Below, one piece after another: positions 42,932 through 51,813 of a stretch of 64,000 nucleotides of DNA; the stretch's first letter is position 1, and each line of letters starts with the position of its first letter. Below the pieces are notes generated by a model. That model had not been told where the DNA came from. It did no database searches and saw only the letters and a list, made by a program, of their open reading frames with translations. Location: assembly GCF_000231405.2 (NCBI RefSeq), contig NZ_CP007032.1:2914001-2978000 (forward strand), in the 5' to 3' direction. The stretch is from Desulfitobacterium metallireducens DSM 15288. GTDB lineage: Bacteria > Bacillota > Desulfitobacteriia > Desulfitobacteriales > Desulfitobacteriaceae. Position numbers and translations under genes: made by a program.

Positions 42932-43804
42932 TTATCCTCCAATGATCGGCGAAATACCACAGGCGTAGAAGAGATAACGACCCATAAATTCTCCAGCTAT
43001 AACTAGGACTAGCGCCAGGATAATTGCACTCACAGGAAAGCTTTGCGCCTTGTTCCCCTGTTTTCTCAGCAGATAAACCAGCAATACTGCACCAAGCACC
43101 GAGAGAAGGGCTCTCAAGATCAGCATCCCCATATTTCCTGTTAGGATCTGGGCTGATGCTTCAGCTGTTACGCCACCCGCCTTTAGACTGGATAGGTAAA
43201 TAGGAAAATAAGCAAGAGGTAAAGCAACTGCTGCAATACCAATATAGCTTACTGTCGATAGGGCCTTGGTCACGGATTCGGAAAGACTCCCCTTCATCCC
43301 CAACCCAAAGGCACTAACAGCTCCTAAAACGCCCATTGCAAAGGTTGCTCCGAAAAAAGCGATATACGTGTTCGTATTGTCCCAAGCCGGACGAACTGAC
43401 GAACTATAGATATGAGCCATACTAAAAATCGCCGCTAATCCTACAAGGGCTGTGACCCAGCCCAAGGCCTTACTTTCTTTCCCTTTACGTGATAGCCACC
43501 AAGAGACAATCCAAAGGGCGAAGAAACCGCCCGTCGTTAAAATCTCACGGCTCAACCAGGAAGATGCGAGATTCAAGATGGAACGCGGAGCCCCTAAGGG
43601 ATCCCCCAAGTGAAATACGGAAAAAATTAAGGCTAACACCGTAACTGGGCCCACTACCGTAAAGCCAAAGCTCAGTGCTTTTGAAGCTTGAGAATCTTGA
43701 TTCCCGATGAACGTTTTAAGAACCATGAGAATAATAAACGTACCGATACTTAGCTGTGCTAAGAGTGTAAACGTCATTAAGGGCCACTCTTCGGCAAATA
43801 TCAT
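42932..43804 (-). CDS. DmsC-type membrane anchor subunit of a molybdopterin oxidoreductase
   Basis: Membrane anchor (290 residues, about eight helices) of the DmsC family, which oxidises menaquinol and hands electrons to the iron-sulfur subunit. The N-terminus WPLMTFTLLAQLSIGTFIIL and the FSVFHLGDPLGAPRSILNLASSWLSREIL stretch are typical; the conserved His in VFHLG is a candidate quinol-site residue. Third structural gene after the catalytic and ferredoxin subunits. AAGGAGG precedes the ATG. Confidence 0.88.
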   Translation of the reverse strand: MIFAEEWPLMTFTLLAQLSIGTFIILMVLKTFIGNQDSQASKALSFGFTVVGPVTVLALIFSVFHLGDPLGAPRSILNLASSWLSREILTTGGFFALWIVSWWLSRKGKESKALGWVTALVGLAAIFSMAHIYSSSVRPAWDNTNTYIAFFGATFAMGVLGAVSAFGLGMKGSLSESVTKALSTVSYIGIAAVALPLAYFPIYLSSLKAGGVTAEASAQILTGNMGMLILRALLSVLGAVLLVYLLRKQGNKAQSFPVSAIILALVLVIAGEFMGRYLFYACGISPIIGG

Positions 43805-43840
43805 TTTTCCTTACCTCCTTACACTTAATGAGGATACGAT

Positions 43841-44389
43841 CTAGTGTTTCTTAACATTAATAATAAGATTGGGATGAGTCGTTGCAGAGCTAGGTAGACC
43901 AGGCGCATCCGCATTTGTGCCATATTTCTGACGAAGTTCAACGATATCGCCAAATTCTAAACACCGCATCACACACGCATCAACGCAGGCCGGATTTTCC
44001 CCTTTAGCGACTAAGTCTGAACACCCATCACATTTGCCCACTTTACCTTCATCCTCTTTATATTGAGGAGCTCCATAGGGGCAAGACCAAGTGCAAAGAC
44101 GGCAACCAATACACTTAGCATGGTCATGGATTACAATGCCATCTTCTTTCCGCTTTTGGAGAGCACCTGTAGGACAGTTTTCAACACACTTCGGATTTTC
44201 GCAATGATTACAGCTAATCGAAAAATGCGCGCGGTGAGGGTTGGGGAATTTGCCGATTTCGATATCATAAACTCGGCGATAGCGCGGTCCCACTTTCAAA
44301 TTGTTTTTATCCTTACAGGCCACCTGACATGCCTTACACCCGATACAACTGGTTTGATCATAATAAAAGCCTTTTTGTGCCAATGTCAT
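43841..44389 (-). CDS. DmsB-type 4x[4Fe-4S] ferredoxin subunit
   Basis: Electron-transfer subunit (182 residues) with four cysteine clusters: CIGCKACQVAC, CNHCENPKCVENC, CIGCRLCTWSC and CDGCSDLVAKGENPACVDAC. This gives 16 cysteines for four [4Fe-4S] centres as in DmsB/PhsB. No Tat signal is present, so it should be exported together with the Tat-bearing catalytic subunit. ATG 44389 lies only 3 bp after GGAG; a TTG at 44383 has better spacing (9 bp) and is a possible start. It follows the catalytic gene after 10 bp. Confidence 0.92.
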   Translation of the reverse strand: MTLAQKGFYYDQTSCIGCKACQVACKDKNNLKVGPRYRRVYDIEIGKFPNPHRAHFSISCNHCENPKCVENCPTGALQKRKEDGIVIHDHAKCIGCRLCTWSCPYGAPQYKEDEGKVGKCDGCSDLVAKGENPACVDACVMRCLEFGDIVELRQKYGTNADAPGLPSSATTHPNLIINVKKH

Positions 44390-44399
44390 TCACTCCTTT

Positions 44400-46973
44400 C
44401 TAGAGAACAATCCGCAGCGGCCATTTGCTATCTTCTTCAAGGGGGGTTCCCGTCCATTTTTCAATTTGACAAAGGGTGGAGTTCCAGCCTCCGATCCCTT
44501 GCCCTGTTGTGATTGGACCGGTCAGCATGTTATCTGATCCCGCTTTATCAACTTGATTTTTCTCATCCATTTCAACCCAGGCGCCATGAGGAAGACCTAC
44601 AACGCCCGGCATAAAGCATTCCGTTACATGAGCAGGACGTAAGGTTTGACCATGACTACTCTTCAGAAGGACTGTGTCCCCTTCTTTAATTCCCCGTTCT
44701 TCAGCATCTTTCGTAGATATGAACACAGGGTTCGGCCAAGCTTCCCGCAACCAGGGGATATTATTAAGAATACTGTGGGAACGTCTCAGATAGTGCGGAT
44801 TGATAACTTGGAGAGGGTAATCACCTTTAACTTGACCCTTGAAATCTTTAAAGGTCGCTTCGTAACCCTCAACTGCCGGACTATACGTGGGGATAGGTTT
44901 AATCTCGGTAAATCCTTTGCTTTTCACAAAATCAGCTAAAGCTTGACAATGAATCTCTAGTTTACCACTCGCTGTTTTCAATGGATTAGCCACAGGATCT
45001 TTGACGAAGTTTTCGTAGGCGATAAACCCTAGATTGTCACCTGGTTTACGTTCGACTGTGTAAACTCCTTTTTGTTTTAATTCTTGATACGTCATCCGAC
45101 CTTGTTGGGGTTTACCCGTTGCTCCGATTTCTTGAATATCCGCCTCAGTCAGCGTGACTAAAGGCTCCATCGTTTTACCATCCGAAGCTACAACTTTAGC
45201 ACCTGCAATTTGATTAAAGAATTGCTGTTTTTCATTAACGGGTAAAATCTTAGAGGCATCAAGGCCAAGGCGCTTCGCCAGCTCTTGTGCAATCCACATT
45301 TCACTCTTAGCTTCATATAGGGGTTCAGTCACTTTGCGCCAGAACACAAGACTCTCGCGATTGATAAACGATCCAAACCCACCTACTTTTTCCCACTCGG
45401 TGATAATTGGGAGGACGACATCAGAATATTTACTATTGGTCGTCAAAAAGTGGCTGACGGAAAGTACAAATTCAACTTTGCGATGCGCTTCAATCCCTAA
45501 AGATTGCGCCGATCGTGTCTGAAGGTGAGATTCATAGCCATGATAGATCATCTGAATATTAACATCTTGAATTTTTTGATAGCCTGCGGTGTATTTACCC
45601 TCTAAAGTGGCCTTCCACATTTCAATATCATTGATTGTTTCTTTAATTGGATTAGCAATAGGCGGTAATCCTGCTGCTCCCGGAGTAACAAGGCTAGGTC
45701 CGCCATTCGCTGTTGAATAATGACAGCTGACCCCTGTCATGCAGCCTGATTTACCTATGTTCCCTGTCATTGCGCCAAAGGTCATGAACATTTGCGGCCA
45801 AGAATCCGAATTTTGAATACGTGCAGCTCCCCATGCTGTGAGTAAGGCGACACGCTCTGTTTTCGCAATTTGAAGCGCCAATTCACGAATTGTAGCAGCT
45901 GACACACCACTAATTTGTTCAGCCCATTCAGGAGTTTTCGGTGTATTATCATTGACCCCTAAAACATAGTCCTTAAAGTTATCTTTCGGATCAGCTCCAG
46001 CCGGCATATGATCCATATCGAAGCCCACTGTGTACTTATTAAGAAAATCCCAGTCAATCAGCGGATTGGTTGTTGGGTTATCTTCCTTCAGCAGCGCATA
46101 CGCCATACCCAAAAACATAGCATGGTCCGTTCCCGGATGAATCGGTACCCACTGGGCATCTAAGATTTCAACGGTATCTGAGAAGGAAGGATCGATGACT
46201 ACAAATTTGGCACCGGCTTTTTTCGCTTGCAAGTAATGGTACGTCGGATTGCCAGGAGCACTCCAGGCTGCATTACCTCCCACAATCACGATCAGTTGTG
46301 AATTACGCAGATCCATTCGGTCGTTGATGCTTTGTATAAAAAATCCTTCAGCCATACCGAATTTTTCAGGTCCCCAACGCCAAGACCCCCAAGAAGAAGT
46401 TCCCCAGGAACCAATATAGCCACCGGCCAAAGAAAAGGCACGACCAAGATCACCTGCATTCGAAGCAAAAATTCCCCGATTGGTGTATTTCTCCTGAATA
46501 CGTTTGAACTCACTAGCGACAATATCTAAAGCCTCATCCCAGGAAATACGGACCCACTCATCCTTGCCTCGTAATTCCTTTTTACCGCCGCCTGGCTCCC
46601 AATTTTTCCGCTTCATAGGATATTTCAAACGATCGACACCAAAGACTTGCATCCGTTGTGAACGGCCTCGGTTACAACCGCGTTGTTGCGGATAATCCGG
46701 AGAATCCGGATGAGTGTCATCTGTCTTTTGACGAACAACCACACCTTCCACCACATAAGCCTTGTTTGAACAACGTCCACCGCAATTATGCCAACAGGCT
46801 GCAGGGATCCATTCCCCTTCTTTATTGGCCAAATTTGCCGCTGCCGTAGTCGAATCTACTTTGGTCAGTCCGCAGCCCGGAAGTGTAATTGCTGCTGCCG
46901 CACCGGCCGATAAACCGAGAAAAGACCTTCTGTTCATCGAGTAACTTTTTGCCTTCTCAATGAGATTTGCCAC
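44400..46973 (-). CDS. Tat-exported DMSO-reductase-family molybdopterin oxidoreductase, catalytic subunit
   Basis: Catalytic bis-MGD subunit (857 residues) of a DmsA-type terminal reductase. A Tat signal MNRRSFLGLSAGAAAAITLPGCG near residues 14-35 predicts an extracytoplasmic location. The [4Fe-4S] site is CWHNCGGRC with RGCNRGRS following. The GTSSWGSWRWG segment lies where the Mo ligand is expected, so Ser is the probable ligand. Start GTG with GGAGG 9 bp upstream. DMSO, TMAO or another N/S-oxide is possible, but Desulfitobacterium-type genomes hold many divergent members and the substrate cannot be read from sequence. Confidence 0.9.
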   Translation of the reverse strand: MANLIEKAKSYSMNRRSFLGLSAGAAAAITLPGCGLTKVDSTTAAANLANKEGEWIPAACWHNCGGRCSNKAYVVEGVVVRQKTDDTHPDSPDYPQQRGCNRGRSQRMQVFGVDRLKYPMKRKNWEPGGGKKELRGKDEWVRISWDEALDIVASEFKRIQEKYTNRGIFASNAGDLGRAFSLAGGYIGSWGTSSWGSWRWGPEKFGMAEGFFIQSINDRMDLRNSQLIVIVGGNAAWSAPGNPTYHYLQAKKAGAKFVVIDPSFSDTVEILDAQWVPIHPGTDHAMFLGMAYALLKEDNPTTNPLIDWDFLNKYTVGFDMDHMPAGADPKDNFKDYVLGVNDNTPKTPEWAEQISGVSAATIRELALQIAKTERVALLTAWGAARIQNSDSWPQMFMTFGAMTGNIGKSGCMTGVSCHYSTANGGPSLVTPGAAGLPPIANPIKETINDIEMWKATLEGKYTAGYQKIQDVNIQMIYHGYESHLQTRSAQSLGIEAHRKVEFVLSVSHFLTTNSKYSDVVLPIITEWEKVGGFGSFINRESLVFWRKVTEPLYEAKSEMWIAQELAKRLGLDASKILPVNEKQQFFNQIAGAKVVASDGKTMEPLVTLTEADIQEIGATGKPQQGRMTYQELKQKGVYTVERKPGDNLGFIAYENFVKDPVANPLKTASGKLEIHCQALADFVKSKGFTEIKPIPTYSPAVEGYEATFKDFKGQVKGDYPLQVINPHYLRRSHSILNNIPWLREAWPNPVFISTKDAEERGIKEGDTVLLKSSHGQTLRPAHVTECFMPGVVGLPHGAWVEMDEKNQVDKAGSDNMLTGPITTGQGIGGWNSTLCQIEKWTGTPLEEDSKWPLRIVL

Positions 46974-46989
46974 GTAAATTCACCTCCAG

Positions 46990-47694
46990 TTATTTTGAGA
47001 CACTTTCATAATCCATATCTAAAAGCTCTACTAGAGCTTCAAGATCTAAAGTGAGATAACCGTTAAGAATCTTAGCCATTCCTGGATAGAAACTCAGGTT
47101 TGAACTATCCAAAATTTTTGCAGTCAGCTCAGGAACCCACTTCAATAAATGCTCTTGCAAAAAGGTTTTTTGATCGGTCAGGACTTTCCTTAGTCCCATG
47201 AAATCCTGATGTTGCAAATAATTCAAAGAGAGTTCGCTGAGTTGGTACATAAAATCCAGTTCTAAGCCTAAATGGTCATCAGCTTCTTGTCGGAAATACT
47301 TAGGCAAGAATTGATATTCTAAATAAGCGTGTCTAACCTTAAGCGTTTGTTCTTGAAAAAGGAGCCGTTCTTTGTTCAAATAAGCTGATTCCCAAAGGGG
47401 AGCAGGCAACTTATCCGGCCCAATAAACAGGCGTGTATAATCCCAGAGCAAGTCATTGTATTCTTTTTCACTTTTTAGATCATGCTCTTGCAAAAATACA
47501 GCGATTTGGGCAATTCCCTCATGAATCTCTTCATTTTCCTCCGCAAAGGGAAACTCTTCTGTAAATTCTTTGTCCATAATGAGGTTCAAAAACTCTTTCG
47601 TGGGTTCTTCTAAGAAGGTTCTCCTCAATATGTCATAAACAAGAACTCGCATTTCTAACAAAGGTTGAGCTTTTGAGCCGTTTTCTTGGTTCAT
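46990..47694 (-). CDS. TorD/DmsD-type molybdoenzyme chaperone
   Basis: An all-helical cytoplasmic chaperone (234 residues) that would bind the Tat signal of the DmsA-type subunit and hold it until cofactor insertion. Family features are the N-terminal VYDILRRTFLEEPTKEFL, the EYNDLLWDYTRLFIGPDKLPAPLWESAY motif (the YxxLFxGP..P.ESVY-like signature of this family) and HLGLELDFMYQLSEL. ATG 47694 has GGGGGT upstream and excludes a longer N-terminus that would overlap the operator at 47724. First gene of the torD-dmsA-dmsB-dmsC-type operon. Confidence 0.88.
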   Translation of the reverse strand: MNQENGSKAQPLLEMRVLVYDILRRTFLEEPTKEFLNLIMDKEFTEEFPFAEENEEIHEGIAQIAVFLQEHDLKSEKEYNDLLWDYTRLFIGPDKLPAPLWESAYLNKERLLFQEQTLKVRHAYLEYQFLPKYFRQEADDHLGLELDFMYQLSELSLNYLQHQDFMGLRKVLTDQKTFLQEHLLKWVPELTAKILDSSNLSFYPGMAKILNGYLTLDLEALVELLDMDYESVSK

Positions 47695-47723
47695 TGGTAA
47701 CACCCCCTTTTCATGTCCATTAT

Positions 47724-47743
47724 TGCACAAAGCACTTTGTACA
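47724..47743. promoter_or_regulatory. 20-bp palindrome upstream of the torD-type gene
   Basis: TGCACAAAGCACTTTGTACA has arms TGYACAAAG / CTTTGTRCA around CA. It lies between the terminator of the upstream operon and the torD-type ATG, so it is a candidate operator of the DMSO-reductase-type operon. The factor is unknown. Confidence 0.6.
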
Positions 47744-47773
47744 CAGATACAAAAATAATGTCGTTTTTTTGTA

Positions 47774-47803
47774 TAAAAAAGCACCTCGCTGAGCGAAGTG
47801 CGT
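47774..47803 (-). terminator. Terminator between the two molybdoenzyme operons
   Basis: GCACTTCGC-TCA-GCGAGGTGC, 9 bp with one G-U pair, followed by TTTTTTATAC on the minus strand, starting right at the end of the ferredoxin gene. Confidence 0.9.
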
Positions 47804-48349
47804 TTAACTATTCTTTAACCAATATCTTTTCTTCGGCCTAGCTGGATAAAAACGAATCGAGGGCTTCGTCAAACGAATGTCTGGAAACCCGTCCACCGTA
47901 GCTACAGTATCCGCCTTTAAATCTATGCTGAGATCCAACACTTGAAGAGCACCTGTCGGGCAAGCAGTGACACAAGCAGGGAGTAAACCGGCTTTTTGGC
48001 GCGCAATACAGTAGTTGCATTTACTGGTTCTATTCTGAACTGGATCAAACTGAGGAGCATGATAAGGACAAGCTGAAACACAAGTCTTACATCCCGCACA
48101 GCGGTTGGGATCAATGAGGACTATGCCATCCCGTCTTTTCGTATACGCATGTTGAGGGCAAACCCTGAAGCACTCTGGGCTAGCACAATGATTACAGGAA
48201 ATGGACAAATACGTTCCATCTCTGTTCTCTGTAACTTTCCGCCACTGCACCCCACTCGCTGTCTTATTTTCATTCTTGCAGGCCAATTCACAGGAATGAC
48301 AGCCGATACAACGATCCACATTGAAAAGAAATCCTTTCGTACTTAACAT
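47804..48349 (-). CDS. 4x[4Fe-4S] ferredoxin subunit of the second molybdopterin oxidoreductase
   Basis: A 181-residue DmsB/PhsB-like protein with four cysteine clusters: CIGCHSCELAC, CNHCASPECFRVC, CAGCKTCVSAC and CNYCIARQKAGLLPACVTAC. It follows the catalytic gene by 9 bp. Unlike the neighbouring system no membrane anchor and no Tat signal are encoded in this operon, so it should work in the cytoplasm or with an anchor from elsewhere. It is terminated immediately downstream. Confidence 0.9.
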   Translation of the reverse strand: MLSTKGFLFNVDRCIGCHSCELACKNENKTASGVQWRKVTENRDGTYLSISCNHCASPECFRVCPQHAYTKRRDGIVLIDPNRCAGCKTCVSACPYHAPQFDPVQNRTSKCNYCIARQKAGLLPACVTACPTGALQVLDLSIDLKADTVATVDGFPDIRLTKPSIRFYPARPKKRYWLKNS

Positions 48350-48358
48350 GGCTTATCC

Positions 48359-50440
48359 TCACATCCCCTCTCTCTTAAAACCCCTTTCGACTTCGACCCA
48401 AGCATCATAATAAGCTGCACCCCTTGACCCCGCGTATTGAGTACCCATATCTGCAGATTGCTTTGCTAATAGTTGATTGACTGAGTCTTTACCACTTTGG
48501 GCAATCACAATAACCCCTTGTGGAATGCGATCATTCAACTTCACTTTCCGTTGACAATTTCCCCAGTCATTAAAAACAGATACACTCTCTTTCTCCTTTA
48601 TACCTCTAATCTCCGCATCATAAGGATTCATTTCCACGACTTCCGCCCCTTGATCCTGGCTCAACCAAGAAACAGTTCGATATTGGGAATGAATTCGAAA
48701 CAAGCTCTGCGGAGTAAGAAGACGTAAAGAATATAACGAATTCTTTCCCTGCTCTAGAAATCTAGCCAAAGCAGGAAGTTGATGTTCCTTTGCTTCTGGA
48801 GAATAGAGTTTCAATTTCCCCATCTCCGTCTGAAAACCTTGATCATACCCAATCCCTTCCGAAATCTTAAGTTTGCGCGGACCCTGAAGGAGTTCTTGCC
48901 ACTCAGCTATCCCTAGCCTTTCAAGAATTTCTGGTGTGAATTCAGCAGCGATCCAATCTAAAGCTGTGAGTTGATCAGGAAAGCTCGAGAAATTAGGCTG
49001 GAGCTTATTTAACACCTTCGTCAAACTTCGAGCGATCTCCAAGTCACTTTTGGCTTCAAAAAAAGGAGGAATTGCTTTCTGATTGATCGCAATCCATTGA
49101 TGCCAGTAACTTTGGTGTAGATCATACTCTTCAAAGGGGCTCGCCGCGGGTAGAACAATATCCGCTTGGGCTGTCGTTTCATTCATAAATAAATCCACCG
49201 CCACGACGAGTTCTAATTGATTCAAGAGTTTCTGCCAATTCTGCTGATCTTGATCCTGACTAAGCGGATTTCGACCCGCAATCCATAAGAATTTTAACGG
49301 AGGATCGGTTAAAGCTAAGGCCTCTTGTGCAAAGGAATTAATATCGATGCTCCGCTCGATGATCACTTCTTGATTCATCGGTCTCGGGAAATTCAAAAGG
49401 CCATTCTTAAAGACGTCATCCATTAGATTATTATAGTAAAGCCCGCCGCCCTTTAGCTCATGGTTACCACTGAGGGCCACTAAAGCATCGATGCAGCGTA
49501 TATTTTGCCCTCCATTTGAATACCGTTGGAGACCAAATCCTACCCATGTGGCACAGGGTTTTTCCTTATAAAAAGACGATAAATCATAAATTCCCTCTTG
49601 GGGTACCCCCGTTACCTTACTCGCCTCTTCAAGGGTCACCTTTTCTTGAAGATAACTCTGAAAAGACTCCCAGCCGTAGATGTTTCCACCGAAATACTCT
49701 GGGTTAAGCTTTCCTTCTTCGAGAAGAATCTTAAGCACTGCCATAGCGAGTAACCCATCTGTTCCCGGGTTAATTTGAAGATAGATATCCGCTTGGGCAG
49801 CTGAAGGAGTGTACAAGGGATCAATAACCAGAATCTGAGCACCTTTGTCCCGGGCTTGATTAATAAAATTCCATTGATGAACTGCCGTTCGTGCGGGATT
49901 AACCCCCCAGAGAACGATTGCTTTCGATTTCGCCATGTCTTCAGGATCATGGAAAATGAGCTGTCCGCGATTGTAAGCTACAGCATCACTCCCCGCAGCT
50001 AAGCAAGCATTGCCAGAGAGCTTGGTATGGGAGCCTAAGCCTCTAAACATGCCCTCTGTCGCATTATGAAGTACTCCTAAATTTCCTGAAAATTTATTAT
50101 AAGCACAAGCCAAGGAAGATCCATAGCGGTGATGAAGCTCGAGAATCTTATTTGCAATATCCTCCAAAGCTTCTTCCCAACTTATGCGATACCAATTTCC
50201 TGACCCTCTTGGGACTTGTCTTAACGGATGACGTAAACGCTGGGGACTATAAACATATTCTGTATAGGCATACCCTTTAGCACACAGCTTACCTTGAGTA
50301 TAGCCATGATGAGGATCTCCTTCTACTTTAATTAAACGTCCATTCTGCACATGCGATATTAATCCACACGTCTCATAGCAATTGCGCGGGCAGATACTCA
50401 AAAACATCTCATTCTCTTTCTTGATATCGTCTTTATCCAT
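48359..50440 (-). CDS. Cytoplasmic molybdopterin oxidoreductase, catalytic subunit
   Basis: Bis-MGD enzyme of 693 residues of the DMSO reductase superfamily. The [4Fe-4S] motif is CPRNCYETCGL plus GKLCAKG. No Tat signal precedes it, and it is shorter than the exported paralogue. In LSGNACLAAGSDAV a Cys lies where thiosulfate/polysulfide reductases and acetylene hydratase carry the Mo ligand, but the alignment is by eye. Substrate unknown. It follows a PucR-type regulator gene by 34 bp and is cotranscribed with a ferredoxin subunit. Confidence 0.88.
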   Translation of the reverse strand: MDKDDIKKENEMFLSICPRNCYETCGLISHVQNGRLIKVEGDPHHGYTQGKLCAKGYAYTEYVYSPQRLRHPLRQVPRGSGNWYRISWEEALEDIANKILELHHRYGSSLACAYNKFSGNLGVLHNATEGMFRGLGSHTKLSGNACLAAGSDAVAYNRGQLIFHDPEDMAKSKAIVLWGVNPARTAVHQWNFINQARDKGAQILVIDPLYTPSAAQADIYLQINPGTDGLLAMAVLKILLEEGKLNPEYFGGNIYGWESFQSYLQEKVTLEEASKVTGVPQEGIYDLSSFYKEKPCATWVGFGLQRYSNGGQNIRCIDALVALSGNHELKGGGLYYNNLMDDVFKNGLLNFPRPMNQEVIIERSIDINSFAQEALALTDPPLKFLWIAGRNPLSQDQDQQNWQKLLNQLELVVAVDLFMNETTAQADIVLPAASPFEEYDLHQSYWHQWIAINQKAIPPFFEAKSDLEIARSLTKVLNKLQPNFSSFPDQLTALDWIAAEFTPEILERLGIAEWQELLQGPRKLKISEGIGYDQGFQTEMGKLKLYSPEAKEHQLPALARFLEQGKNSLYSLRLLTPQSLFRIHSQYRTVSWLSQDQGAEVVEMNPYDAEIRGIKEKESVSVFNDWGNCQRKVKLNDRIPQGVIVIAQSGKDSVNQLLAKQSADMGTQYAGSRGAAYYDAWVEVERGFKREGM

Positions 50441-50474
50441 TGACTGCTCCTCTTAGATCCTCATAAATAGCAAC

Positions 50475-51683
50475 CTAAAGCTTTTGTAAATATTTTATCT
50501 TAAAGGCAACCATGAAAGACAAAATCGTATCAAAGTCCTTAATGTCAATCTCTAAGACTTCTTCAATTCGCTTTAGCCGGTAGCGAAGAGTATTCGGATG
50601 CAAGAAAAGGGCTTCAGCCGTTTCCTTCAGGTCACAACGATTCGCAATATATTTTTCCAAAGTCTCCATCAACTCATTCTTCTGGGACTTATCGTATTGT
50701 TCTAAAGCCTCAAGCGTCTCCCCATAAAACGCTTCTAATTCCTGCCGATCATGATTATAAAGAATTCGCGCTATGCCCAAGTCCCTAAAAAAAGAAGTAT
50801 GATTTTGATCGTTAAGCAAACTGCCTAATTTTGAAGCGACTTTTGCTTCTTGATAGCTCCGAAATAGCTCTGTTGGGTTGGTATACTTCTTTCCTATTCC
50901 CACTCGAACCTCGCGTGAGTTTAGGTGTTCTTCGCTCAAAGCCCTCATTTTATTAATGATCATCTTGAAAATTGCTTTTCCCTCATGATAATCTTTATTC
51001 TCCAGGGGTAGAGCAAGAACAACCTCTTCATTCTTCTGAAAAAGGATAGCCTTCATATCCAAAGCTTCGATCACCGTTTGGACTATTTCACAAAGTATTT
51101 TAAGAAGATGTCGATCTGTAGAATAGAGTTCAAAGTCTTCTAGCTCAAATACAGCCACAACCTGGGGTAACTGGAGGTCCCACCCCCAAAATTTACCCCG
51201 GGTAATGATCTCTGCAGGATCATCCATGTTACCATAGAGCAAATCAAAAAGGAAAGCATCTCTGTATTGTCGGTTGCTCTCGAGCAGCTCCTCTTGTTTT
51301 TGGAGTTCTAAGACACAAGCGACTCGGGCTTGATGAGCCACCGTCTTGATCTGACTATTCTCATCCAATCCCGGCTCGCAAACCAAAAGAAAACCCCATC
51401 TTTTCTCCGCATTACTGAGTTCACAAACAAGAACTTCAACCTCCTGCTCCCCTATGAAGATTTTAGTTCGATCTGGAATGGGTACAACCATCGCCATTTT
51501 GAGCAGTTTCCCTTGGCTAAAATCCTCGTTAGAGATTGTGGAGACAAGCACACGATGAGAGGGATTAATAATGAGTACTTCTTTTTTCAAAAACGTTGAT
51601 ATGTGTTGAGCTAGTTCCCTTAGTCCACCACCCGATACGAGCTTATCTAATAGTTCATTCTGAAAATTTAGCAGCTCATCCAT
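50475..51683 (-). CDS. PucR/CdaR-type transcriptional regulator
   Basis: A 402-residue regulator: an N-terminal domain of unknown ligand, a central GGDEF-like CdaR domain (about 150-290) and a C-terminal PucR-type HTH with LFLHPNTLRYRLKRIEEVL. Relatives activate purine catabolism, sugar-diacid and other pathways in response to small molecules. It lies directly upstream of and codirectional with the cytoplasmic molybdopterin oxidoreductase gene, so it may control that enzyme in response to its substrate. ATG 51683 has GAGGAG 10 bp upstream; a longer start at 51728 lacks a ribosome site. Confidence 0.87.
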   Translation of the reverse strand: MDELLNFQNELLDKLVSGGGLRELAQHISTFLKKEVLIINPSHRVLVSTISNEDFSQGKLLKMAMVVPIPDRTKIFIGEQEVEVLVCELSNAEKRWGFLLVCEPGLDENSQIKTVAHQARVACVLELQKQEELLESNRQYRDAFLFDLLYGNMDDPAEIITRGKFWGWDLQLPQVVAVFELEDFELYSTDRHLLKILCEIVQTVIEALDMKAILFQKNEEVVLALPLENKDYHEGKAIFKMIINKMRALSEEHLNSREVRVGIGKKYTNPTELFRSYQEAKVASKLGSLLNDQNHTSFFRDLGIARILYNHDRQELEAFYGETLEALEQYDKSQKNELMETLEKYIANRCDLKETAEALFLHPNTLRYRLKRIEEVLEIDIKDFDTILSFMVAFKIKYLQKL

Positions 51684-51766
51684 TATCCTAAATCTCCTCT
51701 TCTTTATTAGAAAGAATATTTGAGCCATCTCACTAAGATTAACTCTATTATACTCATGAAAATGGA

Positions 51767-51796
51767 AATAGCCAGTACTTAAGAGTACTGGCTATT
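51767..51796 (-). terminator. Terminator after the HD-domain gene
   Basis: AATAGCCAGTACT / AGTACTGGCTATT stem with a tiny loop, followed by TCCATTTTC on the minus strand. Confidence 0.88.
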
Positions 51797-51813
51797 GCTC
51801 TAAGGATATCTGA

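Noticed and set aside
42777-42968. A 63-codon plus-strand reading frame before the DmsC-type gene
   Set aside because: It runs through the operon terminator and the 3' end of the anchor gene, with no convincing ribosome site or family features.
44400-50440. Selenocysteine (in-frame TGA) in the molybdopterin oxidoreductases
   Set aside because: Both reading frames are full length without an internal TGA; Ser or Cys occupies the likely Mo-ligand position.
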